Assembly: GCA_019096065.1 (NCBI GenBank)
Contig: JAGUCH010000003.1
Span: 9,858,001-9,922,000, forward strand
Length of the DNA: 64,000 nt
Reading direction: 5' to 3'
From: Paracyclopina nana
Taxonomy: Eukaryota; Arthropoda; Copepoda; Cyclopoida; Cyclopettidae
Below, in pieces: positions 37,736 to 49,700 of the stretch. Each line of letters starts with the position of its first letter. Position 1 is the stretch's first letter. Both the position numbers and the translations under genes were made by a program. A model generated the notes under the pieces. It was not told the origin of the DNA, did no database searches, and was given only the letters and a program-made list of their open reading frames with translations.

Positions 37736-38122
37736 CAGTGTGACCGTTCAAAATTGGACGGTACCGGAATCTAAACTTTTTGTCACATATTCACGAAATA
37801 CCGGACTTTTAAATGATAGCGTTGGAAAGATTGAGCCTTTTTCCATCTTTTTTGTTAAAGTAGAAAAAATCAATATAAGGAGGAAAAAACCAGGAAAATT
37901 CAATTTTCAGAAGGCAACCCAGAAATTGTCACGAAAAACTGATGCATCATTTATTTTTTGATGTCACGCGGAATTCACAATAATATTTTTCATTTTGTCA
38001 GAAAACAAAAAAGATGCCCAAAGGTTCAAGCTTTCCAACGATACCCATTAAGCCTCAAAATTCATGAATTCATAACACAAACTTGTAATTCCCGCACCGT
38101 CCAATTTTGAACGGTCAGACGG
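37736..38122. mobile_element. Non-autonomous Tc1/mariner-like element
   Basis: Inverted termini of about 28 bp sharing GACCGTTCAAAATTGGACGG, with TATA on both outer sides, hence a TA target. The inside is AT-rich and I see no transposase motif. Confidence 0.7.
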
Positions 38123-38704
38123 TATATTCAATGTGAATACATTAGATGCAAGAATTCTATCCTCTCATTTAAGGCCTGATTTTATTATAAGATTATTCAA
38201 TAATAAGAAGAAAAGTAATATGCCAACATCGGTTAAAAAGCAACTCTCAATAGACAAGCTAAAGCACTTTTCTGCGTCTCCAGAAAAGCACTAGCACGCA
38301 TTCTTTTGTAAGGCGTGGTATTGTATGCTATATCGAGAAAAATGGATGTGATATGGGATCTTATTTTCAATCAATAGTTGCTGGCAGGTCTCATCAATAA
38401 CAACCTCTATAGCAGAGATGTCCATTAGTCCACCTGAAAAAAGAACCACCTTGATGACACTTTATTAATAATTCTGGGCCCTTAATAAACTCCATCTCAA
38501 GATGGTTTTGTGTAACGGGCAACTACAGGTGATCCGGGTTGGCCTCATTGTCGAATGTCTCAAGGTCGTCGCTCTGAGTTGTTCCAAATGTTGCCTGGAT
38601 TAGCCGGATGCATGCACTGCACTGCACTGCTGCTAAATAAAGGGAGGAGACGACCCCACCCAACCAACCGAGCCAGCCAACAAGTCCGAAACGGGACAAT
38701 GAGG

Positions 38705-38721
38705 AGCTGCTGCTGCTGCTG
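38705..38721. repeat. (CTG)n microsatellite
   Basis: Five to six CTG triplets followed by a TAG/TGG-rich stretch. Confidence 0.6.
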
Positions 38722-39436
38722 TAGTAGAGTGTGTGTAAAAAATAGTGGTAGTAGTGGTATCTTTTTATTTTAATCCACAAAAACATTCCATCTCTCCAGG
38801 GGATTTACAAATATAATGCAACACAATATGAACTGCTTCACTGGGCTTTTTTCTTCTTCCACTTCATTTGGCTCGGTTTTTGGCTCCATTGAATGCGTAT
38901 TCAAAATACTGAGACGCTGTTTTTGACGGGGCTTGAAAATGCTGAGATGATCTTCTTGCTTGAAGTTATGGTATGATTAAGAATGCTGAGATGATGTAGT
39001 TTTGCTTTTTAATGCTTGGAGTTTTGCAGCTAGTCAGTTTTGCCGCTGAGAAAGAAATTTTGATGTATTCAAAATACTGAGAGTCCAATTTAAATGCGCC
39101 ATTTTCCTTACGTACACCTCCTGCTCAATTATTAGTAACACTAAAAAACTGATTCTTTCTTCCTTTTGTGCTGAATTCTGGCTTGGTTAGTTTCTGGATT
39201 CTTTTTTTGCAAATGAATACATTATTTACAGTTTGTTGAAATTGACCAGTTTTAATAATGAAATGCAGGGGTTTTTGCATTTTGAAACCAGCTTGTTTCT
39301 CATGCTGGCGCTAGCTGGCTGATCTTGAACTTGAACCGTTTTTGGAGCAAGTTTTGTGCTGAACGCTCGCGTACTCCCAAGCTGATCATTCAATAACAGC
39401 TGATGCTTCGTTCGCGCTCGCGTGCACAATTGCTGC

Positions 39437-39591
39437 TGAGTCAGTTGGCACTTGGATCTCGCGCAGCTAACACCCCAATTCTCGTGTGCTCCTAAAATAC
39501 ACAATTCCGTCCAAAAAATGGGCTGCTACATTTGAGGAAACCCATTGGAAAAAGTGCTAACTCCAGCTGTGGCCATTCGGACCTAGAACAG
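39437..39591 (+). promoter_or_regulatory. Putative promoter and non-coding first exon of the MH2-domain gene
   Basis: A stretch richer in CpG than its surroundings (about 39300-39500) contains an arthropod initiator-like TCAGTT near 39437. It is followed by an exon-like segment ending in a consensus donor (AACAG|gtaagc, exon end 39591). Splicing to the acceptor at 43667 places an in-frame TAG upstream of ATG 43701, which supports that ATG as the start. A short upstream ORF (ATG 39518, five codons plus stop) lies in this exon. The transcription start itself is inferred. Confidence 0.45.
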
Positions 39592-40239
39592 GTAAGCCTC
39601 GAGAGTGTGCCAACTTTTTTAAGGCCGCCAAAGGCCAAGGTCCGGCTGACTTGAACTAATGCCGAAAAACAATTAATTTTCCTTAATAACTAGTCAATTA
39701 TCTAGCGTTTAAAAGAGACCTTGCTGTACTTTTTCTATAGGGAAAAATAGGATTTTTGGAGCTCAGGAATTTTCCTGATGAGATCAGAAGCCTTTGAAAA
39801 AAAAGTTTATCTCAAAGGGTGATCTAAAGTGGACAAGAGTCACGACAAATATTGCCACAATTTAAAGGGAAAAAAACTCTTTGGAGCCAAGGTGAAAGTA
39901 ATATAAGTAGCATCTTAGCCTACAAATGTGCAATCAAGGGGAAAAAGTATCTTTTCTTAGTAGTCATCATATTAATTGCTCAATAAGAAGCGTGTGAGAA
40001 AAATGCCAGAATTACGCTTTTCTGTGGTGCAATCAAGTGACTTGGTTGAAATGCCATGAAAAGTTTCGTTTGAACGAAAAATTCATGCTGAGAGTCATTT
40101 TCACAAAAAATACTAGAGTACGTCTCATTAATTACCAAACTAAGCCTCTGGGTTGATTTTTTGCGAATCCATTTTTTCCAATATATTTGAACAAATTATG
40201 TAGTCAAGTTTCATTTTTTAACAAGATCAAAATCCGGAG

Positions 40240-40415
40240 TCGACTTTTTTACGAATCAGACTCTACGCTCGTCTAGAGTCAACTTTTTGCGAATCAGACT
40301 CTAGGTGGTTTTTCTAATTAGTACCGCTTTAAGAATAACTCTTATTTTCCATGAATTTAGTCATATTATTGATAGCAAAATAAAAAGGATGACTTTTTGA
40401 GAGTCAGACTCTAAG
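40240..40415. repeat. Short degenerate repeat around AATCAGACTCTA
   Basis: Three loosely spaced copies of a GAGTC...CTTTTT...GAATCAGACTCTA pattern (about 40240, 40278, 40390). A single GAGTCAGACTCTAG also occurs near 6895. Confidence 0.45.
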
Positions 40416-42539
40416 CCATTTCTTCCTATAGTGACATTTTATAGAATAGTAGACAAATTGGATTACACGAATTCATCTGCGCGGCTGAAAGGGACGCGTT
40501 TTCAAGTACAAGGTATCCACACACATACACAATATGTGAGTATCTTTGCTACAAAACGTCAGCAGGTTCAAAGTTAGATGAAAGTTTGGGAATCCAAGAA
40601 ATCTTAATCATCATCTGTCAATCAGCAGCAGTGGTGTGGTGGTATCATCTTTTGAACAGCCAGAAGGAAGAATGTCCCAAAGATTTCGATTTCACCATAA
40701 CTATACTGAGTGTCTTGGAAAATTGGCTATAAAAACTAGACCACGAAATGGAAGCAGACATGTCAATAATTTCTTGAGAATTTCTTTGGTAATTCAGGAA
40801 TTGGAGGAGATTCTATTATAGAATAGTTTATGTCAATTTGGTATTTACTTTTATAAGATCCCTCGAAAAAATTTGCATTACCGTTGTAAAAATGACTGTT
40901 TCAATGCAAATATTAAGAATTGCACTAAAATTGATTTAAAAGACATTAATCATGCCTTTTTTACAACGAAACCTTGTCAAAAGCTATTTCAATTAGGCTA
41001 TTTAAAATGCTAATATGAGTTAGATGAGCGGTACTTCAAATATGCAAATTGGAAAAAAGCCACTTTTGCTAATAAGCCAGATTTAGGATACATTTATGAA
41101 ATACTCTGCTACATCGTTAATACAGCTTCACTGTTTACATAAGCTGTTTGTAGTTGAGAAAGTCTCAGCCCTTTTATTTGCTCAGCACTCTCAGTAATGA
41201 GAAGCCAGTCGACTTGATCGAGCTGAGCAATTCATCTCCTCTGATTTCTCAGCTTTGTAAAAACTAGCCTAAAATAGGTTTTTTCTTGGGAAAATACACT
41301 TATTTGTGGGCGCACTACAAAACTCTGAACAAAATACAGACAGCTACGCAGTTGTAAGCAAATATCGTTACTATGGCCATGGAAAAATGATCCACGTTTT
41401 TTATCCGAATTCGGGTACGACGGAATGGAAATTTCCGCCACTTTTCGGCGTAGTAAGAAAAACCTCCAGTCAAAACTAAAATATGATCTAAAGGTTAACG
41501 AAACCATGTAATCATATTTTAAACTGTACGCGATACATAGAAACCATATACGTATTGATTTCTGCTCCTTCTGGATAATCCTGATAAGTCCATAAAAGGT
41601 GATTATATTCACAAGAAAAAGTAATTGCCCATTATATTAATAGCTCTCTGAAGTTATTCTCGAATTGGAAAATGAGCTGGTTTTGTAACTGAAAAATTTG
41701 ACATGTCATGGACTCGAAATCTGTACGGTTTTCCACTTTTCAACTTATTGCCAAATGTCTTCCCATTTTCAGTTCCTTGGCCCCCTCTCACAAATTGGGC
41801 TCATTCCTGACTCTACATTTAGGCAATTACCAAATTAAGAGACTAAGAGTCTTCTAATTTTGAAATCTTGCGTTTCGGAATAAAAGCCTAATTTTGAGTC
41901 TGTTAAGAGGATGATAACCGTTAAGTGGATACAATTAACAATCCCAGTCAGGAACGAGCCAAACGTAGGAAGACCAGCCAAAATCGTGATCCTTTTGCGC
42001 GGAATTTCAAGGCGAATTTTACTATATAGCACGTATAAGGCAACGCTTTTGATCGATGAAAACTAATGGATCAGATCATGTTTTGGGGCCTTGAGAAAAT
42101 TCAATTTCCATCATCAAACTTTTACTGAGCCGACAAAGAAGCTGAGGCAGCTAAAAATTATAAATTATCCTCATGATGATGGTGGTGGCAAACGGTGTAA
42201 TTATGATGCGGATTTTCGTGCTTGATAACCTGTGAAAAGTGCCAAAATTGCGTCACCTCTGGAGGAAACTCTGCTCAATTATCCAGCTTTCAATTTAAGT
42301 GCTGCTGATTTATTTGGTCGTTGGAAGCCGTTACAAATATCATACTCCTGTATTTTATACATGTTGATAGTGCTTGACTGGTGGATGGAACAAAACATAT
42401 CAAGGTCTGCATTTGATTTGATTAAAGCACACAAGCCAATAAAGAAAGATTCAGTGAGAAAGTAGAGCGCTCTTTCAAATCATTGATTTATGTACTTACT
42501 TTATGTCTGCTCAAGCTTTGAAAGTGTCCTAGTCGTTCT

Positions 42540-42715
42540 TGACGACATTTTTGCTTTTGTCGTAAGATACAATTTTTTGGCGTACAAATGTATTCAAAAC
42601 AAATCATTGAGTGATGAGAATCGATCACCTTCTTTCAATTTTGTTTTCAGTTTGAAAAACTGAAAATGAGCACAGTATTAAAATGTTGCCTTACGTCAAG
42701 ATTTTTATTTGATTA
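42540..42715 (-). repeat. Family A MITE
   Basis: TTGACGACATTTTTGC, TGATGAGAATCGATC, core 42645-42665 (spacer TTGAAAA), ACGTCAAGATTTTT. Confidence 0.75.
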
Positions 42716-42956
42716 TCAAAATACGAGGAAGGTACTTGATTTTAAAAGGCATAAGTAAATCTGTGGAGTATGTGCAACAATGTGCAGAAGTAGGCAGTGA
42801 AAAGGTCTGATTTATAATACACTGAGAGCAAAAAATGGCTGCTCTAATTCCATATGATGACTTTGCCATTTGGTTTATCCCACTGATCTACAAATATGAT
42901 CCTTGGGAAAGTTTTAATGTCAACTCAAAGTTTTATGCGTTGTTCATTGAGCAAGT

Positions 42957-43135
42957 CAAGGAAATCTTGTCGAAAGGACATAATTTTTAATCCTGATCGA
43001 TTTCAGTTTCATGAACTGAAAATAAAATTGAGAGATGGTGGTCGATTCTCATTGCAGTGTGATTTGACTTGAATACATAATTACACCAAAAACTTGCGTA
43101 CAACAACAAAAGTGAAAATGTCGTCAAAAATGACC
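42957..43135 (+). repeat. Family A MITE
   Basis: CAAGGAAATCTTGTCG, core 43001-43021 (spacer TTCATGA), TCGATTCTCATTGC, AAAATGTCGTCAAAAATG. Confidence 0.75.
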
Positions 43136-43700
43136 TAGCTCCCTTTTGGTTCTGGTGATCTGGATCATTATTTTCAATATATCTAGCGGTAAACTGTGAA
43201 TTTTCAATCTCGTCAAAACGTGTCAATTGCTTTAAGGGAAACAATTCTTGGCGCCAACCGCCAGAGGCGCTATTCAAATAGGGAAGTAATTTACCAGTTC
43301 AACTTAAAAGCAATTCATGTGATGATGGCGGCGAAATGTCACATTTTTGGCAAATGATGCCAAAATAATTAAAATCGATCATCACGTTTTTCGTCATCAG
43401 ATTGTGCATTAATGTGCATAATTGATCCTTGGAAAAATGACAATTTTGTCCTTGTCAAAAGTGGAGCTGAAATAGCTTTTGAGTAATTCCTTTGCTACCA
43501 CTGCTAGTACAACCAATGATCATAATTTGCAAGGTTAAACGCCAAAAATCTTGTGACATTTGATGTATGAGTCTCAGATTTCTACTGCTTTGCAATGAGG
43601 CCAAAGTTGAAGCTTCCATTTAGATTTTGAGAAAATAGATCTTGAAATTATCTCACTTTTTTCCAGCTATTTTGAGGACCATCTTTTGCGTCCTGTGGCC

Positions 43701-46700
43701 ATGGTTTCACGTCGAAAGATTCTATCGCGATCCCGCGATGATTTGAATCTGGACGATTCCACCTTCAGACCGAACAAAGAGGAAGAAGATGTTTGGTACG
43801 CCAAGGAGAAACTGTATAATGTGAGTAAAATATTTTAGTTAATGTGATGTTCATCTACTTTGAAGAGTGAAATAATGTTTTGAAAGGTTTTGGCAATGTT
43901 TTTGCAATTGGCTGAAACTTTCTTTATTTTTGCACAATATAATTTATTTTGGCTTTTGTTGTAAGATACAGTTTTTTGTAATGATCATGTATTCAAGTCA
44001 AATCACTTTGAAATGAGACTTTATCGTCATATATCAGTTTTCCATCCAGTTTTCTCTACTGAAAGTAAGCTTGGAAGTTGGAAGAGTTTCCTTCCGTTTA
44101 GATATTTTCCTTAACTAAGATGAACATAGTCAAAAAGGGAAACTGTGCTAATTTGGGGGCTGGATAATTTGTGTTGGGAAGTTTGCTAGCTCCAACTTTG
44201 ATGAAAAAAGCGGGGCTTAAAAGTTGTGATGGGCTAAAAAAAAAGTCCAATATTCTCAGCTGTCTTCGAGGAAGCTTCATCAGCTGCCTCAGCCAAAAAA
44301 GAATGAGTTTCCCACTGAGCTCGTGCAATATTCGAATTTTCAAGCAAGTCCATTTATATACCATATGCCCATAGGGGAAGAAGACTTCTCTGGATATATT
44401 GATAAATTCGACACCCACTGGTGCCAACGATGATCATGAAGCACATTGTGTTGCCTTGATTTTTCGTGATTCACTTTTATTGCATTTTTTCCCCTATCGT
44501 TTCCTCAAACGTTGCTTATTTCCATGGCTACCAAAGATTATTTTCAGTGGAATTTTTCCTGTTGTTCAGGACCTGAAAATGGCAAAAATGGCATTATGGA
44601 AATGATACGGTGAAAATCCGATTAGTTTGGAAAAGTGGCTTTCCTGAAAATGTTATGCTGTACCTACCTTATAATCCCTAATTCAGCTAAGTGTTTGGCA
44701 ATGACACACGAGATTTCCTCTCAAAATACACACACCTGTCATAGAAAGATGCACATGGCTCATGTCACGCAATTCTGGTGTCTCCTTTTCCAGGGCAAAA
44801 CCAGCACAACTGAGAAAAGACCTATCCAAACCTTGAGCTGCTGCTGCACAATCAATTTCTTTCATGGGGGCCATTTGGCCCATTATTGGTTCCTCTGAGA
44901 GCCCTTATTGCTGAGCCTCCATACAGATCTTCCTTTTCCACTTGGAGCAATTGCGAAAATTGCCCTTCTCTTTATATATAGCCCTATTTTTTTCCTCTTT
45001 GCAGCCTCAAAAGCTGGCTTTGTTTATTGTTTACGTTTTGCAGGCTGACGAGTCGCGCAACTTGTCATTCCAAAACAAACTCACGCAACCTCATGCAATC
45101 TTTTCAAATGATGTAACTACACATTTTTGTATTATAGAAATAACGAGATTTTATTCGGTTTCTTTTGGTTTCGTTTTCAGTTTGACCAACTGAAATTGAA
45201 ATTGAGAGCGAACCTTTTTTATATAAAGATTTTGCTTGACTTGGTAGATGAACGTCACTTTAGAGTAGGGTGGCCCATCTTTAGTGGATGCATTCCTCGC
45301 TAAATTTACTGCATGGTAGCTTACTTCACGTGGGGGCGTGACACATCGTGCCTTGAGCTGGTGGGTGTCAGCCCCTCCCACTTTTTGGCCCAGAATTCGA
45401 GCAATAATAGCAATTCAGGAAGCTTCGCACACTCAGCGCAGTTTTGCGTTATTTTTGGGGAACGTTTGCCCCTTGGCGGCAATTGGAGTCATCTTCACGC
45501 TTGAATGCTGTGATAGATTCATTTTACTGAAGACGTCGCTGTAATTTCCACAGATTTTCACTCCGTTTTTGCAAGGATACAGAGCTTTGATGCTGCTTGC
45601 GTGTATTAGGAGTTTTGCTTCCTGTTTCACCCGTTGTTCACGACTTTTGAGAACACGATGAAGATCATGAAGAGCTATAAAATGTGGTATGACAGCATCA
45701 TCAACTCATCGTGGCAGACTTCAGACTTTAATAAAGGAGGGGCGAGTCTTTAAAAAGTCTGCAGCAGCCATTTTTGAAGGTCTCAAAAACAATAACTATC
45801 TGACTTTGTCAATTTTTACCAGGCACAAAACTGGAATGTTCTTAAACGCAAAGTTAAAAAAATATTAAAAGGAAAGGAAACGAAAACAACCAATTATCAT
45901 TTTCTCCTCGATTGATGCAAATACATCATTACGTTGAAAATTGTATCTTACGATACAGCAAGGAAGTCATTTCCGATTTGAGATTTTAGGAACGTTTTTT
46001 TTGTCACCTGGCTAGACCAGACTTTTCATGTGCCTGTTTTGTGGATACATCTATAATTGTTAGAGAAAATCTCGGGAAAAAATGATTCGGCCTTGGCCTC
46101 GTAAACTAAGCAGATATGGGAGAAGCAAATCTGAGCATCCATCTTGTATTTCACCCAAGTGTAGCAGAAGTTAAAAGGTCGATGGATGCATAATAAAACG
46201 GTAATTGTTTGAAGCTAGTACAGCTGCTGCCAATGTGTAGCAAATAATAACTCTGAAATGCCAAGAATCTGACACGTTTTTCCTGGCTATTTTGGCATTT
46301 GTGTGTGTGTGTGGCAAGGTCAGTATTAATTGGCTTCAGATCTGGTTCATGCCATCATCATCGTCATTTTCACGCCTATCACATTTGTGTGTATGAACTA
46401 TTTCATACATTTGAAAAACTTGGGAAATGTATTGCAGCGCCAGTTCCGCAATACAGTTAATGCAGCTTTGCATTGCAAATGACGAAATTTGGGCACAAAT
46501 TCTGCAACTGTTGCACAACCGTGTAAGCCAAGCTTAAAACTGCACCAAAAAAGTAAATCTGGCTCTTTTTTTGGCCTCTAAAAGTGCACTAGTTAATTTT
46601 GAAATGGAAATTGCCATGCTTGAATGAGCCTATTACTTAATTGATGCTTTTTGAATAACTTCCTGCATACGACGAGCAAAAGTACACACACACAAAATGC

Positions 46701-49700
46701 TCTGAAAACTGTCTAAAAGTTAATGAAGTGTTAGATGAGGACCATTTGCATAGAGTAAGGCTCTAAAGCATAACCAAATTACCAGTGGGGGGCAAAGTGG
46801 CTCAAAACTACTTCTGAATGAACTTCAGATGAACTGAAGCTGCTGACAACTTGTTGTCAAGATCGGTCTTCCTTGACTTTGCTAAGCACAGTGGGGATCT
46901 TGTGCTACAAAAAATGTAAGCTCCAAAAGATCCTGAAACGAGGAAAAATACAAAAACTTGCCAAAATACAAAAAAAGTATCTGAAGAAACCCATTGTAAA
47001 ATACAGAAAATTGCCAAAAAGCCAAACATTCCAAAATGCAATCTCCAAATTACAAAAAGTTCCAAAATAAAAATTCCAATATTTCAGAAACTAAAAAATA
47101 ATCGTTTGGTTATACATAAAACAAAGTTGAAAGTTATAGCAAATATAGCCAAGATCCAGATAACTTTCGGCATATATAAAAGTGAGTGTGTGTATTTTTT
47201 CGAGGAAATGCATCTTGGGGGTATAAGCTCAGTTTACCCCTGTGTGATATGCAGCCAAGATCAAACTTGGCTAGCATGGATGGATGCTACCCCACGCACA
47301 CTTTTCAGTCCAAAAGGTGAACAATTTGCCTTGAATAGCGCACAACTTTGCGCTTTTTTCGTACTACATTATTTACTTATGCAAATTACATATATGGATC
47401 ATCATCAACAGTTGTGATGGTGCAAGATTTGCTTTTTTGGGCCTGAAAACTTCAGCTCACAAAATAGTGACTTTAAATGGCAGATGACCTTCATCAGTGG
47501 AAAAAAACGCTCATTTTTTCGTACAAGGTTTTCGAGCTTTGGTTTTGCGCTCAGAGAAATGGAAGAAGACGATGATGCTCTGTCATTTTTCCTATGATGA
47601 TTTATGGCATTAAAAAAAACATGCTGGATTTCTCGTGAAATGGTAATAATGCACTTTTACGATTCAATGGCCATATCGGTTCACGATTTTCTACACTTTG
47701 CTTCCTATACATGTACGTATAGTATAATAGTGTGAGAGGGCCTTAAAAAGGGTAGTACCATTTCCTATGCACATGACTTTGGCACCATGAGTTTTGCATG
47801 TAAATGTCACTTATACATCTCCGGAAGGAAGCAATGTGTTAGTCGTTGTAGCAGTGAAAAAGTGCAACCTTACGTAACAAGGATGCTATATAAAATGATA
47901 TTGGAATTTGGCCACTTCAGGCTGATGTCACGGTCTAATTAGGCTGGAATTCTTTTCTGAAATTCGAATGTGTTTTGCAGCAATGCGGATGAAAACAATT
48001 GTTTTTTTCCCATTATTATTTGTGGTGTTGGACATTAGCATAAGAGTATGCATTTGTTTTTGCGTCGCAAGATAAAGTTTTTTTGGCGAAACGACTGTAT
48101 CAAAACAATTTTCAAATTAATGAGACTCGATCGCCATCTTTCAATTTGGGTTTCAATCTCCGAAACTGAATTTGAACATTGGAGTACAAAGTTTCTTGGC
48201 AGCGAGATTTTCTTCAGAGATGTTGAAGAACGTCATTTTTTGGCATGAGATAATCATGGGGTCTCCATGTGAAAACAGCAACCCGATACTTTTTGTATTG
48301 ACGTAATGCAATACAGTTGAGGTAAACATTACTGACGATAAACCTTATAATGAAAAAAGCCTCTTTTTGGCTTGGCGTGTTGCACAATTAATTAGCTCAA
48401 TTACAATGGTTACCTTAGCACAATTGCGTTGTTTAAACAAGACCCCACAAAGTGTTGTGCCTTACCTTCAGTTGGATCTAAGTTGGATCTAAGTTGGTTT
48501 AGGTAAGCCTTAAAACCAAGTTTTTTGTGTAGTAGTATGTGACATTTAAGTTGGTTTCATAAGTTGCAGATAATTTGACTACAGTCTTTGTCGTGATTAT
48601 TTACAGCAACTTGATAATTCAATTATAAGTTGTTGATCAATTGCACAATAAGTCAGTGTTAATAAACGAGATTTATTGATGGTCAATTTATAATTGTGTG
48701 AGTAATTTGCGCATTAGCTGTTATCAGTCATAAATAAGTTTGCCGAAAAAAATAGTCATTTTGTGATTTGTTCATTTTTAAAGGTTTATTAATCTTTTTT
48801 TATTGCATAGTGGCTTTGTGCATTGATAATTGTTTTCAATGCATTAATAATGTAATTTTTCTTCAATTCATTTCTTCATTAATTGTCCTTTTGACTGAAT
48901 TTATCTTGCTCTTCCTGGAGAATTGCCATTTCTGCCTGGATTCGCTCTAGCTCCTTCTTTTTCCTTTCCATGGCCTTCTTCCGCTCATCGTACTCCTTTA
49001 ATTGAACTGCTTCAATTGCCAGCTTGGCCTGTTGGGCTTCAACAATTTGCTGAGCAGTCAATGCTCCAGGAGTGATTGCCTCCGCCAAAGGACCTGATGA
49101 AGGCCCTTGACAAGCCATAAAGGCAAGGAATTCATCTTTTTTGCCCTAAAAAGGACAAAACACGAGGTAGGGTAAAGAAATTATAAAAGAATGGTTAAGG
49201 CGTTACAGGAGGATCATTTGCTATGTTAGTGAATGTGTCATCCACTGGTTTTGGTGCCGGTGTGGTCTCTCCAGAATCACTTGAAGAGATGATGATCACT
49301 TGGTCAAGCTCGTTTGTTGTTTCATCACTGTGAGCCTCGAGCTCCTCTTCTGGCACGTCATCATCACTATCAGAAGTTGACTCTTCTGTTGATTTAGCAG
49401 CTGATTGCTTGCTCTAAAATAGAATTGCAATGATAAGGTTACATTTTTGCAAAATTGACATTTCACCTTTGCCGAAACATATTCAGATGGAAATTTCCTA
49501 GGTGAAGGGACGAAGGGGCGTGCAGGTGACTTAGGATTAGTCACCATGGCTTGTTGTGGCATCGGAAAGTCCTGGATGAGGTCATCAAGACGATCCTTAT
49601 AATCGTCGCATACTTGCTGGTGCATTGTCTTGAGCTGTTATGATGACATTTGTATCACCTTTCTGTTTGAGTGTTATGAGAAATAAATGATAATCACCTT

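Larger units (their letters stand above)
20210..39436. other. Repeat-rich, apparently non-coding stretch
   Basis: Holds many family A copies and every other MITE type in the window. A 50-codon frame at about 33199-33376 ending at a donor-like CTTAAG|gtaacc has coding-like codon choice (VIDLSKHSVEVLKKQVNAG) but no partner exon, so it is only a weak exon candidate. Confidence 0.45.
39592..43666 (+). other. Putative 5' UTR intron of the MH2 gene
   Basis: Lies between the consensus donor at 39592 and the acceptor at 43665-43666. It contains the AATCAGACTCTA repeat and two family A copies. Confidence 0.4.
43821..48442 (+). other. MH2 intron 1, part left of the transposon
   Basis: Three family A copies, a low-complexity A-rich patch (about 46925-47070) and a GT run. 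Otherwise I see nothing functional. Confidence 0.5.

Noticed and set aside
37512-37961. 149-aa plus-strand ORF
   Set aside because: It runs from flanking DNA into a mariner-like MITE and has no family or codon signal.
41232-41612. 126-aa minus-strand ORF
   Set aside because: Low-complexity aromatic-rich text without splice or family support.
46925-47070. Lys-rich ORF
   Set aside because: Product of an A-rich low-complexity patch.
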